The notes beneath the pieces were generated by a model, which saw nothing but the letters and a program-made list of their open reading frames with translations, was not told where the DNA came from and searched no databases. A program made the position numbers and the translations under genes. DNA of 64,000 nt from Lineolata rhizophorae. Its lineage: Eukaryota; Ascomycota; Dothideomycetes; Lineolatales; Lineolataceae. Positions 33,980 to 46,500 of the stretch are shown here, in pieces. Numbering within the stretch: position 1 is the first letter of the stretch; each line of letters begins with the position of its first letter. The stretch spans positions 537,851 through 601,850 of the forward strand of contig MU001685.1 of the NCBI GenBank assembly GCA_010093515.1. Reading direction: 5' to 3'.

Positions 33980-36900
33980 CTATTTCCTCCCGCGCATCCC
34001 CGCAGACGCGACGCCTTCGTCCAGATCCGCCGCGGGCTGGCCCCGCTCGTCGATGCCCAATTTCTTGCGGCAGTCGCTGCAGAACCACTTCGTGCGACGG
34101 CCCGGGATTTCCGTCATGCCTACGCACTGAAGATGGAACCACTCCTTCTCGCACTGCGTGCAACCAATCGAGTTAGCCAAGGCTCGCTATCTTACCACAT
34201 TTCCTAATACTGCAACACGAACAAACGCAACAAGAAAGGGGGTGATAGAAGGAGGGGGAAGAAACTCACATCCTCATTCTCACACGCAATCATGGTCCCG
34301 TAACTAACGTCCCCACAATGGCAGTACCGCGGCTCGTCCGGATCGACGTCTTCCCAGCCGTCCTCGTGCTGCTGCTGCGCCGCCGCCTGCGCCTGGGCCG
34401 CCTTCTCCTTCTCCTTCTCCCTCCGCTCCTCGTCCTTGCCCGCCCTCCCCCCTTTCTTCCTCGGCGCCGCCTTCCTCCTCCCAACGCTAACCTTGGCGCC
34501 CATGCTGCCTTCCCCATCCGCTCCCTGGAGCTGCAACAGCGCCCCGGGCGCCGGCCTCTTGCTCCGACGCCCGCCGGCGCGCTGCTGTTGCTGCTGGGGC
34601 ACGCCGCCCTGTCCGTGCGCACTCAGACTGCCGCCGGCCATTCCGCCGTGCTCCGCCGCTGCCACCGACGCCGGCATCGACACGTTGCTCGCACGCCGTA
34701 GCTCGCGCAGCTCGCGCTTGACTGAGAGCCCGCCGGACGGAGCGCCCATGCCAGCGCCGTCGCCAGTCGACGGCTCCGCCGACGCGGCCTTGATGCCGCC
34801 GCGCGAGCGGGGCCGGACGCCCGCCGAGACGGGCGCGTCCAAGGGCGTCTGCGCGCGTGGCGCGGCTAGCGAGGTGCGGCGCGAGCGCTGGCCGGCTGCC
34901 GTGGTCGCTGTTGGGGTCGGCGTCGTGGCCATGGTGGGCGTGGCGCCGCGGGCGGCGGCCGTGGCGAGGGAAGGCTTGATCTTGATCTCGGTCGGAGAGA
35001 GGGGGGCGGGAGAACGGAGTTTGACGGTCGTGGTGTGTCGGGGGGGGGTCGTGTCGGTGGCTGAAGCGCCGCCAACGGACGGCGAACTCGGCGCGCTCGG
35101 CCCTGCGGGTAGGAGCGGGACGTGTGTCGTCACCGTGTGCTGCGCGGCCGAGGCTGACGGGCGCGTTGGGGTCTGCTGCTCTTTTTGTTGCGCGCCGGCG
35201 CCCGCTGATGGGGGTGGACGCATGAGCTCCGGCTGAGTATTGGACGCCGCGGAGCGTGGAGACGGCGCAGTGACAGTTGATTCACCGGCGGCCGCCGCTG
35301 CGATGGTAGATGAAAGAGATGGAAGCGCAATCTTGAGTTTCTTGGGGGGCTGCTGCTGAGGACTGGCGCTAGAATCTTGAGACTGAGATTGACCCGTTGG
35401 TGCGACACCGTCCCCTGCGATAGGGTTGGCGCCAACAGTCGCGGCGGCCGCGGTCGTTGCGTCCGCGCTGGCGGAGTCGCGCTTACGCTTCTTTGTCGAT
35501 TTGGGCGGTTCCTTGCGCTTCTCGGCTGTCGGCGTAGTGCTGCCGGTGGCGGCGCGCTGGAACCCGAGTGGCGGAGTAGATGCAACGAAACCGGGGGTAG
35601 GGGTTTGTTGTGGCGGCGGGAACGCTAGTGCTATCTGGTGTTGCTGGAGCTGATTTTGCTGCGTCGGCGTGAGGTCGATAGTGTCAAATAGGTTCTTGAT
35701 TTTGTTGCCCGCATTCTCGATGCGCTTGCTAGCCTCTTCGATTTCCATCGCATCGCGTGCCGCCTGCTCGCGGGCCTGGTTCTCTTTTTTAAGCTTCTTG
35801 GCCTCGTTGAGTTTCATACCCCTATTGAAGAGCGCCTCTTCAGTCGAGCCCATTGGTTTGAAAGTCGTCTCGCCAGGGCCTAGGGTCTTCTTCGACAGGT
35901 CTACGGGATCCTCGTCTAGGAACAAGTCGCCGGCAGCCTCAGCAGCAGCCTTAGCTTTCTCGTAGTTCTCCCACCCACGACCCTTGGCAGCTAGTTCGCG
36001 CCGAATCATCGTCTCTGAAGGTGCCCAGATGGCGTTCTTCTTCATAGCCTTACGCAGGACTGCCATCTCGTATTCTGTCAACTTATGCCACGGAGCCCAT
36101 CTGGAACCTGGCTTTGCATCTGCCGGCGGCGGCGTTAGCTTGGCCAGCGCATTAGACGTAGAGATGCCCGCAACAGCCGAATGCACATTCGTACCCATGA
36201 CCCCAGGTGGCCTCACGCGAGGTGTCTTGGGCGTCTTGGGCGGCCTCGACCTTGGCCCCTTCGGTATTTTCACGCGTCCCGGCTTTCCTCCTCGCCGCGG
36301 CTGCGACGGTGCAATCGCCTCAATCGAATTACGCACGCCCGACGGCGACAGGGCATCGACGTCTATGTCATCCTCGTCGGAATCGCTAGCCTCCTCGGTA
36401 GAGCTCCAGTCCGTCTCCACCGTGCTCGGCGGCGGCGAGTTGGGATCCGGGGGCGGCAGCACCTCGCCCGGCACCGTGACTCTGCGCACGCGGTGCTGCT
36501 GGCGCGCACGCGCGACTGCCGCTCCATCCCCCCTCCTGCCCGCGGACAACGAAAATTGTATGCGCGCACCGGAACGCTGGGGCTGCTGGTGATCGTCGCC
36601 AGGCTTGCGGGCGCGCGTCGGCGAGACCGAGACCGTGGGCGCGGGCGCGGGCGCGGGCGCGGGCGTCGGGTCGCGCGACGGCGGCTGCGGCAGCGCTTGT
36701 AGCTTGCGCTTGATGATATCGAGGCGCGTGGCATGGCGCTGAGCGACGTCGTAGAGGCGCGCGGCCTCGGCGTGGGCCGATTCACGGCAGTGCAGCGCGT
36801 GGTCGAGGGCGGCGGAGATTTGCGCGCGCAGGATGCGTGGGTCAATGGTCGGCGTTGCGGCGGCAGTTGGGGTCGCGTCCGCAGCTTGTTGCGCGGGTTT

Positions 36901-37146
36901 CTCGTCCGAGAGCTGCTGCGCTTGATGCTGGCGGCATTGCGCGGGAAGCTGCCCATACGCCGTGGTCAGTTCGTGCACCCTCTGCAAGCTCTCCCGGTAC
37001 GTCGCATCGAGCTTGCCGATCAGCGTGAGCGAGCGCGCGAGATCCGCCGGGAAGTACTCGGTGTAGTCGAGGAAGTCGGACACGGTCGCCTGAGCATCAG
37101 GGTGCGAGGCGCCCGATGAGGCGTGATGGTGTGTCCGTGGAGCCAT
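33980..37146 (-). CDS. ING family PHD-finger chromatin protein
   Basis: ING proteins bind histone H3 trimethylated at Lys4 through a C-terminal PHD finger and serve as subunits of histone acetyltransferase or deacetylase complexes (Yng1, Yng2 and Pho23 in yeast). Exons: 37146-34270 and 34153-33980, giving 1016 residues. The ING N-terminal coiled region is at about 20-110 (VSDFLDYTEYFPADLARSL, LDATYRESLQRVHELTTAYG). A conserved-looking middle block at about 345-480 includes LTEYEMAVLRKAMKKNAIWA and a Lys/Glu-rich coiled coil. Long Thr/Ala/Pro-rich disordered stretches surround it. The PHD finger (about 943-995) has the full C4HC3 set: YCHCGDVSYGTMIACENEDC, then EWFHLQCVG and WFCSDC. The Tyr and Trp of the methyl-lysine cage are present. 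The intron splits the finger at ENED/CEKEW. The length is about three times that of yeast ING proteins. Which complex it belongs to is not decidable here. Confidence 0.9.
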
Positions 37147-38590
37147 ATTTGTCCTGTAGTAGGGGTGCGAGTCCGGTAGGAGGTAACGTTCGCGTTCAAA
37201 TTGGGGGGTCGGTCGGGGGAAAGTGTTGCGCTGCACGAATAGCTCAGCTAGGGCTAGGGGTGAATGACGTCCTCGCTCTGGCCAGAGCTGGCTTGCGACA
37301 TTCCCCAGCAGCATGTGACGAGGAATCCCGGTCGGGAGATGGCCCGGTCGCGGGACTGAGGTTGACGATAGCGGCGCGTCTTCACGCGTGGCGATGAGCT
37401 CCGAGGGGCTGCGTTGGTGGCAGTTGGCCGCACGGTGGGCTGCAGCACCCAGACCCGCTGCCTTGTGGGGCGCCCGCCAATCCACGTGATCTAGAAGCAC
37501 CTGTTCACGTGATGCTCAAACAACTTCAATCGCCCGCAACAGGGTCTCCTGGGACGGCCGTGCAGGAAACACGGAGGACGGCTCGTTTGTATGTTTCATG
37601 AGCAAAATGTTGCATTCCAAAGCCAAGGCAGCCTCGACTGTTTCCATCTGCGAAGAATTGGGTCAAGTTTTGCGCGTCAGCAGGACTGTTTGCAACATGA
37701 CCAGCGTCTAGTCCAGTTCAAGAAGAGTTGGCCTTGTCCAGCAGGAATGCCCCGGCACAAGAACTTGGTAGAAATGCTAGGGTGTGTTTAAATATCGAAC
37801 TAGTTTCGAAACCCAGGCTTTCGCCATGCCCTAAAGCCCTCCAAAGTGATTAATCAAGTTTCCTAGGTTATCAACATCATCCCTACGAGGTCAAAGTCTC
37901 AGAAGCAAGAGCCTTCCTCACTTGCGCATTTGCCATCGCAAAGCTGTCAGGAGAGCATATCCTGTTTGAGTGAGTTTCTGAGTGCAGGCGGTCGTGCGCT
38001 GAATCAAGCCGCTGTTGTAGCCTGGTCAGGGTCTCGAGTTGGGTCGTCTTGCTAGACTTGAAGGCTTGCTTCGCCTCTTCTAGGCTGATTTAAAAATTTG
38101 ACTCAAGTCAGAGCTTTAGAGCAATCTGAGGTAAGCGAACATTGAAGAAACAGCATTTTTACAGTGCTGTGAGAACCCGTATATTTGAACATCCTCAAGA
38201 TTCCTCTATCTTCCAGTTTATTCCGATGATCCCGACGATCTATGGGACTTCGTTGCACGATCTATCTCTAGCCCATGTTGCCCCGGCGGCGAGTGTTTAG
38301 GATCGGAAGTTTCCGCACGAGTGTTTGTGTGAGTGGCACCTGGCACTATCACCCTTACATCAACCTGCATGTTTGGAAGGTGCAGGTAAAGCTTCTTCAA
38401 GCACCACTACGTACGTACCAACCCCGCCTTTTCTTTCTCTCTTCCGCACCACCAAGACTTTCAGTGGCCGCCAGTCCGCTCCAAAAGCACACTTTGTTGT
38501 TCATACAAACTGCCCCCTGCCAAGCGCACGCCGTTTGCACCTTCCCACTCTGGTCGGCTTAGGGATTTGCAGACGCGACGAGGATCTGAT
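37147..38590. other. Divergent promoter region
   Basis: Lies between the ING gene (minus) and the Gfd2-like gene (plus). No supported gene. Frames extending upstream of either start lack an ATG in good context or conserved sequence. Confidence 0.5.
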
Positions 38591-41335
38591 ATGGAAGCTG
38601 CGATGCCCGCTGCGGAAGCCAAAGTCCACTGGCTCCAGGGGCTCTTGGGCGCCGACCTAGAGTCTCTTCCTGACACTCACGCGCCGCCACCAGCGCGGTT
38701 AACCGTGGTGTCTGAAGCTCCTGTCGAGCTCGGCGGCGCGCCACCCATCCAAGAGCCCCAGCGTGACATCTCTCGACTCGAAGAGCAACACGAACTCTCC
38801 ACCCCACCCATCAAACCTGGAAACGAACTGGAAATTCCCTATGGCACCGATGATTTAGACGAAAAGCCCGAGCGTACAAGTCCGGGACTAGCAGAGCCAA
38901 CTCCCACACCAGCATCCTGTGAAGAGACGAGCGGCAATCTAGACACCTTCTCGGCCTGTGCTCCGCCACAGCCTTTTAGCAGCCCGGCTCGGCCGCCAGC
39001 CACGGAACCGGACGATAAAGAAGACGATTCCGAAGTCGTCATGGGCCGTAGGAAGAAAACGGGCATCGTCAAGGCGCTCACGCTCCCTCCACCCCCAGCT
39101 TGCGGCGAATCGGCTCCGCCCGATACCAACTTTTGTCCGATTTCTTTGGTCAGCAAATATCCATACCGCTTCTGTCCCCGCGAGTATTCGGAGCCCATTG
39201 CCCAGGCCTTCTTCAACGAGGGGAAGTTCTACAAGCGCGAGTTGGATCTGTAAGTTTTCTTTGTTCGCGCACGCTATTGCCATCCCCTAAATTGTGGCAA
39301 ACAGCAACCATGATATCACTATTGCAAAGCTGTTTACCAAAACAACACCCTAGTGGTAATGTGTGGCTGGACCAGAACTTCACAATACATCATGCTCGAA
39401 GCAACATCAATAAACCTAAACAACCGCTAATGCCCTGTAGTTACTACATATGGCCGCCGACCTCCGTTTCGGAGAAGCCTCTCCTCTTCATCACGGAGAC
39501 GCAGCTTCTCAATCTCCTCGGAGAGATAAACGATAAGTACCCGCCCGCCAACCTACGCATCACCGAGGGCAACCGCGATGCCGGCCTCGTCGTCCAATTC
39601 GCGCCGCACCCGTCTCTGCGTCCGCGCTATCTCGGCCGCTCACACAGCCGCGAGCAGTTCAACGACCTTGAGGCCAACGTGCCTGGGCGCAGCTTCTCGA
39701 TGTCGAAGGAGGATAATGACGCCCAGCCGGATCGACCTAGCCTAGAGGCCTTTAAGGCTAAGATGCAGGAGGTTCTGGAGGCCCAGCGTGCGAAGAATAA
39801 GGCGGGTAAGGCCAAGAAGAGGCAGGAGCGGATGCAGCGTCAGCAGGCCATGGGGAAGCAATTGAAACGCGCGCAGCGGTATTTAGGACTGAGGCCGTCG
39901 AAGACAGATAGTGAGTTCTATTCTAGAGACACTTGATCATCACACCGTTCTGCTTTGCGTTTGTTCCTCTGTTTTCCACTCCCTTATTTCCAAATTTCCA
40001 CGAGAGGCCAGTACAGGAAAGCGTCAAAACATTCTCGGCTGCGTCTCTAACTATGAAACAGTCCCCGACAGTCTCGACCGCTCGGTCCCAACGTCCTCGA
40101 CATACGCACTCGATCAACACGGCTCAATAGGTCCCTTCATACCTCCTCTCGATACCTCCGCCACCGCTCCCTACCCTTTCGACTCCAATGTCGTCATTGT
40201 TAGCGTCGACGTCGAAGCTTACGAGCGCTCGCACAGCATTATAACCGAGGTCGGCATCGCCACCCTAGATACGGCGGACTTAGTGGGCGTATCGCCTGGC
40301 CCTAAAGGTGACAACTGGGTCACGCGCATGCGCGCCCGCCACTTCCGCATCCAGGAGTACGCTCATCTGAAGAATGGTGAATACGTGGCGGGCTGTCCGG
40401 AGAAGTTCGACTTTGGTCAGAGCGAGTTTGTGAATAAGGCCGAGGCGAACGCCGCGGTGGCGAGCTGCTTCCGCGAGCCATTTTCGGAGGGCTTCACTGT
40501 GCCGAAGAAAGCGCTGGGGATCGAACAGAAAGAGGGACAAAACGAAGGCGTGAAGTTGGCAGAGGATGCAGATCTCATGGACGTGGAGCCTACCTACGCG
40601 GGCCCTTACACCACCGCCACCAGGGCACCCCAGCTCGCTGGATTTGGCGCCCCTAGTACCGCTTCCAAGCACCATAACCCCAATGCGGCGGCCGCAGTCG
40701 AGGGCGCCGACAAGCGCCGTGTCGTTCTACTCGGCCACGACACCAAGCAAGATATCCAATACCTGAACCAGCTGGGCTACAACCCGCTCAACTTGTCGAA
40801 CCTGCATGAGGTGCTGGACACGGCGGCGCTATACATGGCGCACCGGCGCGACTCGACGCAGCCGCGGTCGCTAGCCACCACGCTCTACGACCTCGACCTC
40901 GTCGGCTGGAACCTGCACAACGCGGGCAACGACGCCGTGTACACGCTCCGCGCGATGCTGGCGCTGTGCGTGGCCGAGGCGGCCGCGCGCGGGTCGACAG
41001 AGGCCCGCGTCGAGCGTGAGGAGCGCCGCACCGAGAAGCTGAGCAGGGAGGTGGCTGAGGTGCTGCAGCGGAATTCGGAGGAGGCGAGGGGCTGGATCTC
41101 GGATGAGAATTCGGACGGCGGCGTGCCCGTCGACGTGGAAAAGTCGGCGCCAAAAGCCAAGGAGAAGTGGAGTAAAGAGGGGTATGCGCCTAGTCGCGGC
41201 GAGACGGATCCGCTGTATGGGACGATGCCCCCGAGCGCAGGAGCGTCGGATAGGGTGGGCGGATTCAACATGGAGGTCGATGGTGAGTGGTGCGGAGCGA
41301 AAATTTCAGAGAAGGCGTCGAAAAATGTGAAGTGA
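38591..41335 (+). CDS. Gfd2/YDR514C-like protein with DEDDh exonuclease fold
   Basis: The fungal Gfd2 family is named after yeast Gfd2, a multicopy suppressor linked to mRNA export; its C-terminal domain has the RNase H-like fold of DEDDh 3'-5' exonucleases. Exons: 38591-39249, 39441-39910 and 40062-41335, giving 800 residues. The ATG at 38591 is the first in frame. The N-terminal 180 residues are Pro/Glu-rich and disordered. A conserved block follows (YPYRFCPREYSEPIAQAFF and, across intron 1, LYYIWPPTSVSEKPLLFITE), then a Lys-rich coiled coil (about 330-370). The exonuclease-like domain starts near 415: VIVSVDVEAYERSHSIITEV supplies the D-x-E pair, LLGHDTKQDIQYLNQL the next Asp, and LHNAGNDAVYTL (about 660) the His and last Asp. 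All the expected catalytic positions are therefore filled. A GTGAGT at 41282 could be a further donor; I kept the simple ending. Confidence 0.85.
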
Positions 41336-41885
41336 GCAAAGGCAACAGAAGCGGAGATACTTGAGGAGATGAGCTGTTTGTCTAATGAGCTGTGGATGCC
41401 AATCTGGCCATCCGCAATTTCATGCATGGGAGAGTTTTGAGTTCTTTGGCAAGGCGTGCATCTTTCAGGCCGGCGGCGACAGAATAGGTTCATGTTGCCG
41501 CGAATTGGGTGGTCTACCCCAAGCATGTTATATCCTATTCATGGAAGTCCACCAGGGCCGAAAGTGCTGGATAAAAAGTTTAGATGGGACAATGCACGGT
41601 GTCAGTAGAATCCCCAAATTCAAAAGTGCCTTTTTCATGCTGTATATTAGTCCTCTGGCTCAAGTAAAACTTCAGCCTTTCCCAATATGCTAACTGAAGA
41701 GCAAATGATTAGCTGTTATGGTTATGGCTGCGTTCCTATAGGTGTATGAGTAATATGCAGTATAATCTTAAACTTTTCGGGTCATTAAATTAGGCATGCT
41801 ATAGACGAGTTACGCCAATCTTTGCATGGCTACCTTTGGTTTGGAGCGTGCTTGCTACATGAAGCCCTCCGTCCTTGCCAAGTGG
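41336..41885. other. Region between two convergent genes
   Basis: 3' flanks of the Gfd2-like gene (plus) and the TPR-like gene (minus). AT-rich towards the right, no gene seen. Confidence 0.5.
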
Positions 41886-43586
41886 TCACAGAACCGAAAG
41901 TGGAATGAACCGTGCCCATTCCTTGTCCGAAATCGAAATATAGGCCATTGGTTTGGTGTCATGGTCCGCGACTTCTTCCTTTTCACTTTTAGCTTCCAGG
42001 TGCGAAGAAAGCCATTTCGACCGTACTCCAAGCATCCATTGCACTCGAGCTTGTTCAGCCGGGAAAACGTCGTCGCTCCAGTGGCCATAGCGGTATGCAC
42101 CAGTCGCTTCAAGGAGGAGATCCCTAGTAAAGCTACCATTAGGGCGAGTGACTTTCAGTACCTATGGTTTCGGTATATGAGCTCACCTCGCCTCCTTGTC
42201 GTATTTGTCCGCCTTGATTTTGTCGACCGCACAGTCGTAAGAGCATGCCGCAGTTCGATAATTGGTTCCAAAACCTTTCTGGGCAATTTTCAAAGCTTTG
42301 CCGTGAAGCGTTAGCGCCTCATCATGATTTCCTTCGGCGAGTCGTATATGGCCTAGAATGCGGTAGATAGCGCATATCCTATTGCAACGTCAGAATCCGA
42401 TGAGCGCTTGAAGGATCCTCTCCTACAGTCATCGGCATATGAGATCGTGAAAAGGCCAGGCCTTACTCCTCAAAAAATAGCATCATATCATCCTCCTCTC
42501 CAATATTTTGTGCTTGCTGAACCCAGCCATGTGTCTCTAGGACCTCCTCCGCACGACGAGGGGATTCCTCTAGAATATAGTACCGAGCAAGATTTGTAGC
42601 CGGCAAAGCACCCCTGAATAGTGTCTGGTCGGTCGTGACAGAAATACGAATACTGCTTTCGAAACTGCTGATGATCTCTTGTCTCTCACTGTTCGCCAGA
42701 ACTTGGCAGAGCCCCTGCTGGTTGTATGCTCTTGCCTTTGCCAGAGCGTACTCTTGGGTATGATTTTCGCTGGTGGCCTCGAGTTGAGCAAGACCAGCGA
42801 GCGATTTCTCAGCGTAGTTCAGGGTATTCGAAGGCGTTGTATGCATTAGGGCTACAGAAATGGCATGGTCGCATTCGACAATGCTCAAGGAATACCTGGA
42901 ATCGTTGACGCGGGATCGCAAGAAGGCGAAAACGCATTTTGCCAGGAGAGCAACCCGCCTGCATTTATCCATCTGGCCGGCGAAGAGCGCGAACCTAGGA
43001 TGACGAATTCAATCAGCACCTTGCCATCAGAAAAATAACATTCCGATAAGCAGCCGAGCGACGTACTTTGCATAGCGGAGAAATAGCATTGCGGTCTTGC
43101 GATCTTTTCCTAAAGCGTCGTTCGTATCCTCAATCGTGTCACCGAATGCCTTTTGGAGCGTCCAGACATGAGATGCAATTTCACGATCGTATGACGGGCT
43201 CGATTTCCACGGTCCGACAGTTCGAATTTCCAGAACCTGTCCAAGGTACAGACGGCACAGGTGTAAACGTGAGCCCAAGTCCAAGGGTTCAGTTCGTTTC
43301 TCACCGACTCCGCGACCGAGGTATACATCTGCAGAGTCTCTGTCAATTTGTCTTGGTGTACGAAGCCATGGCAAACGAGCTGTTCCTTGACGCTGTCAAA
43401 AGGCCTAATAGCGCGTGGCCTATTTGGCGCCTGTAAGTGGGTCAGCAAGTCCTTCTCCAAGGCATCTTTAAGTATTGCCTGCGACATATTGGTCGGATCG
43501 AGAATGGACATGAAGGCATAGAGCATCTTTGCTGCCGTCGAGAGCGTCTCAGAGCTAAGGCTCTGTGTCGTTCCTGTGTTAGACAT
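41886..43586 (-). CDS. TPR-like helical repeat protein
   Basis: A 469-residue soluble protein that looks all-helical. Exons: 43586-43305, 43236-43067, 42994-42467, 42378-42187 and 42123-41886; all phases agree. Repeat-like helices occur throughout, for example YALAKARAYNQQGLCQVLAN, TNLARYYILEESPRRAEEVL and IYRILGHIRLAEGNHDEALT, the last two being classical TPR A/B helix pairs. I recall similar sequences in fungi as stand-alone proteins and as C-terminal halves of NLR-like proteins, but there is no NACHT, NB-ARC or other N-terminal domain here. Intron 1 (68 nt) lies where two overlapping frames both look coding; the splice from TCG to GTT joins them without loss of phase. Function unknown; a scaffold or interaction role is inferred from the fold only. 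Confidence 0.72.
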
Positions 43587-46500
43587 GATTGTAGGTCGAA
43601 AGTTTGCTCGACGATGGCGAGGGATTGGCCAGCAACATTAGAAGGTTCTCCGACCAAGAGCGAAGGTGAGGGTGAAGATGATAAGAAGAGTCTGAAAGGA
43701 TGTTCCTTGTTTAGAGTTCAGTATGTTGGAAATTAGCTTATCGAAGGCTCACAATGAATTAGATGGAGGCTGCCAATGTGTATGATGATGCGTGGTTGGT
43801 CTCAATTGAGGCTGGTTTCAACACCAGCTTTACACTGCACCTTGAAGGGCAAATTCATAATTAGTAATGAGTAGCCAAATATGACGCCCTTGTTCAATGC
43901 ACTTAGAACGGAGGTGCATTTCATATACTGTTACAGGGAAGGCGAGGGACAGATCTCGCTACTTTGCATATTGGGCTTTCCGTCGAGGTTTGATACAAAC
44001 ACTTAGGAAAATTAGAAATTGTCTTGCCGCTATTTTCAGCTTCTGAAACGGGTCAAAATGCTAGACTGAGACTCTTGATCCTTTAGAGTATCCAAAGGTG
44101 ACCCTTACAGATCGAAATCAAAAAAACAAGTCTAAGTTCTTTTAGTCCTGCTTCCCCTTCCAAACCCCATTGAGGCGCACGCATCCGTTGTTTTACGAGG
44201 ATGCCCTCATATGTAGAGCGTAAAGTTTGTCAAATAATATATTTTGCTAAATTATGCAGATGTTGGACCAAAACAAGATCAATTCTGATAAGTCAGTTTT
44301 CATTTTAGACGGCCGCTTATCTCGTTATAATTGGTACCACTGCAACCAAATACCCACGTTACTCGATAAGATAAACAATTTAACAAATAGCGCATGATTT
44401 TTATCAATATTCAAAGTCCCTCGCACCAATTCTTTTGAAGTGCCGTAGTGCTGGGCTGGATAAGACTTTTCGAGAAGTTTGTTCCATGGGAAACTCTCTG
44501 GCTTCCGTGTTTCCACTGCATGTCTCATTTTGTGCTGCAGAATATATTGTGACTTGGTCACTCGGTTAAGCACCTAAGTTGATCAGAATGTATAAGCGGT
44601 GGTCAAAGAACTCAAGTCAGCTCCGATAACGTTATCTAGTGCAAGATATTTTTAATGCTTAAGAGCACAACTTGACCAAATAGCTTGCGCACTGTGATTA
44701 GCTCAACGCCTTGATAAACTTGGCACTAAACATCATAGTAGGCCTATGATGCTTTGTACGACCTATAATCAGCAACGGCTGTGCGGGAGAATATTAGGGG
44801 GGCTCTGGACCAACAAAAGTCGACTTCTGGGGAATTAAACTACGTGGGAGACATTCCATTTGCCTTTTCCTGGGACTAAGCTACACGTTACAGGCTGGAT
44901 GTGCTACTAGTCTTCTGGTCTACACCAATGCATGTAATATCGCTTTCCTGACATAGCTGCCACATGGGCTACAAGTACTTTCACTGATGGTGGAATTCGA
45001 AGGCTTCCCAATGCATTGCCGCAAGCGGGGGTCACTTGTCCTGCACATATTGTCGATGCTCGAAAATTCATTAAAGTTATAGGAGGGCACAGTGCTCGCG
45101 GTAATTCACCTTCCTGAGCCCGACATGGTTCTGCACTCCATCCTCTCTTTAACGGCAACTACACCTTACATTGTGATCTCACTTACGGAAGGCTTAACTA
45201 CTTGCATGTGGGGTTCTATCTTCGGGACTCTGGAGCTTCGTCAGTTCCAATCATTTGTGCAGCTTCCCAGCTATTCTTCAGCAATGCCTTCTTCTGCGAG
45301 TCTTTTTTTGTTAGACAACGAACGGTATTCGTGCTAGACGCCGTGACTATTTTTGGTGCAGGTCTACGGGTCTTATGGGCGAGTTATCTAAGGCATTCCT
45401 AGTCAGCTTTGCCGATTAGGGCCGTACAACGTCGACTACGCAACCCAGCACTCGAATAATGTCGCTTCTGCAAGTGAAGTCTTGTCGGTTCAACGAGATT
45501 CTGACTTTACAGTTGTTGGCCCGTTTTTGCCAGAAGATGCCCGCCCAGAGTAGCCTAATATTCTCTGCTAGGGCTAAGTCAAAAACCGTCCGAGGAAAAG
45601 GAAGTAGCGCGCTTACTTTCTTCACCGGTTTAGAACCTCCCAGGCGCTAGGGTACAAAGGGGCAATCTAGCATTGAAAAATGGTAGAAGAAGAAAAAACT
45701 CTGGTTGAGAAGAAAAAAAAAAGGAAAAGTTGGCTTACGCCTGGTTTTAGGTTTGGCGGTCTGGGGCTGGAGTGAAGGATGGACGGACATCACACCGCCG
45801 GCCTGTTGTCATATGTCATATCTGGGAGAATTTGTGAAAAACGTACTACGTACCTAGACACGGCAAGTCGGCCCCGAGAGACGCACGAGGAGCCGCATCG
45901 ACCGTCGTCGTCAGCTTGTCAGAGCGAAAGAGAAGCTACTGCAAGGTACACTCAGGTACGGCAGCGCTCCCAGCCCGTCACGACCGTCGCCACCACGCCG
46001 CGTTTCAATGGGCGGAAGAGTGCAGATCGCGAGAAAGAAGATTCCTTGGGCGGCACACGGTGCACAATTCCACAGGTAGCGTCGCATGCATCCAGCGCAT
46101 GACCGACGATCTTGCACGTATCCCGTCCAAGTCGCTCGAGCGCGGTAGGGCTTTTGTCGTCGGGCGCGAGTTGCACATGACAGATGTTTGGGCCGCCGGC
46201 CGCGCGCGTTCCACGGTTTCAGATGCGACTCCGGCCCTGGACCGATCGGGCGGCGCCGGCTCTGGGCCCCGCAACGCGCTTGACGTCATGGCACGACAGC
46301 TGTCCCGGAGCTCCTGTGGGTCTCCGCGCAGCCGCACAGCAAGGGCGCAGCAAACGGTCGCCGACAGCAGACGTGCGCTTAAGAGAGAAAACATAGCAGC
46401 GAGAGAGAGGGAGAGGGGTGGAATTGAAAGGAGCCCGGCAGTCCGACACCTCCAACCTTGCCAGGAAACTAGCCCGACGATCGAAGATTTGCACCCAGAG

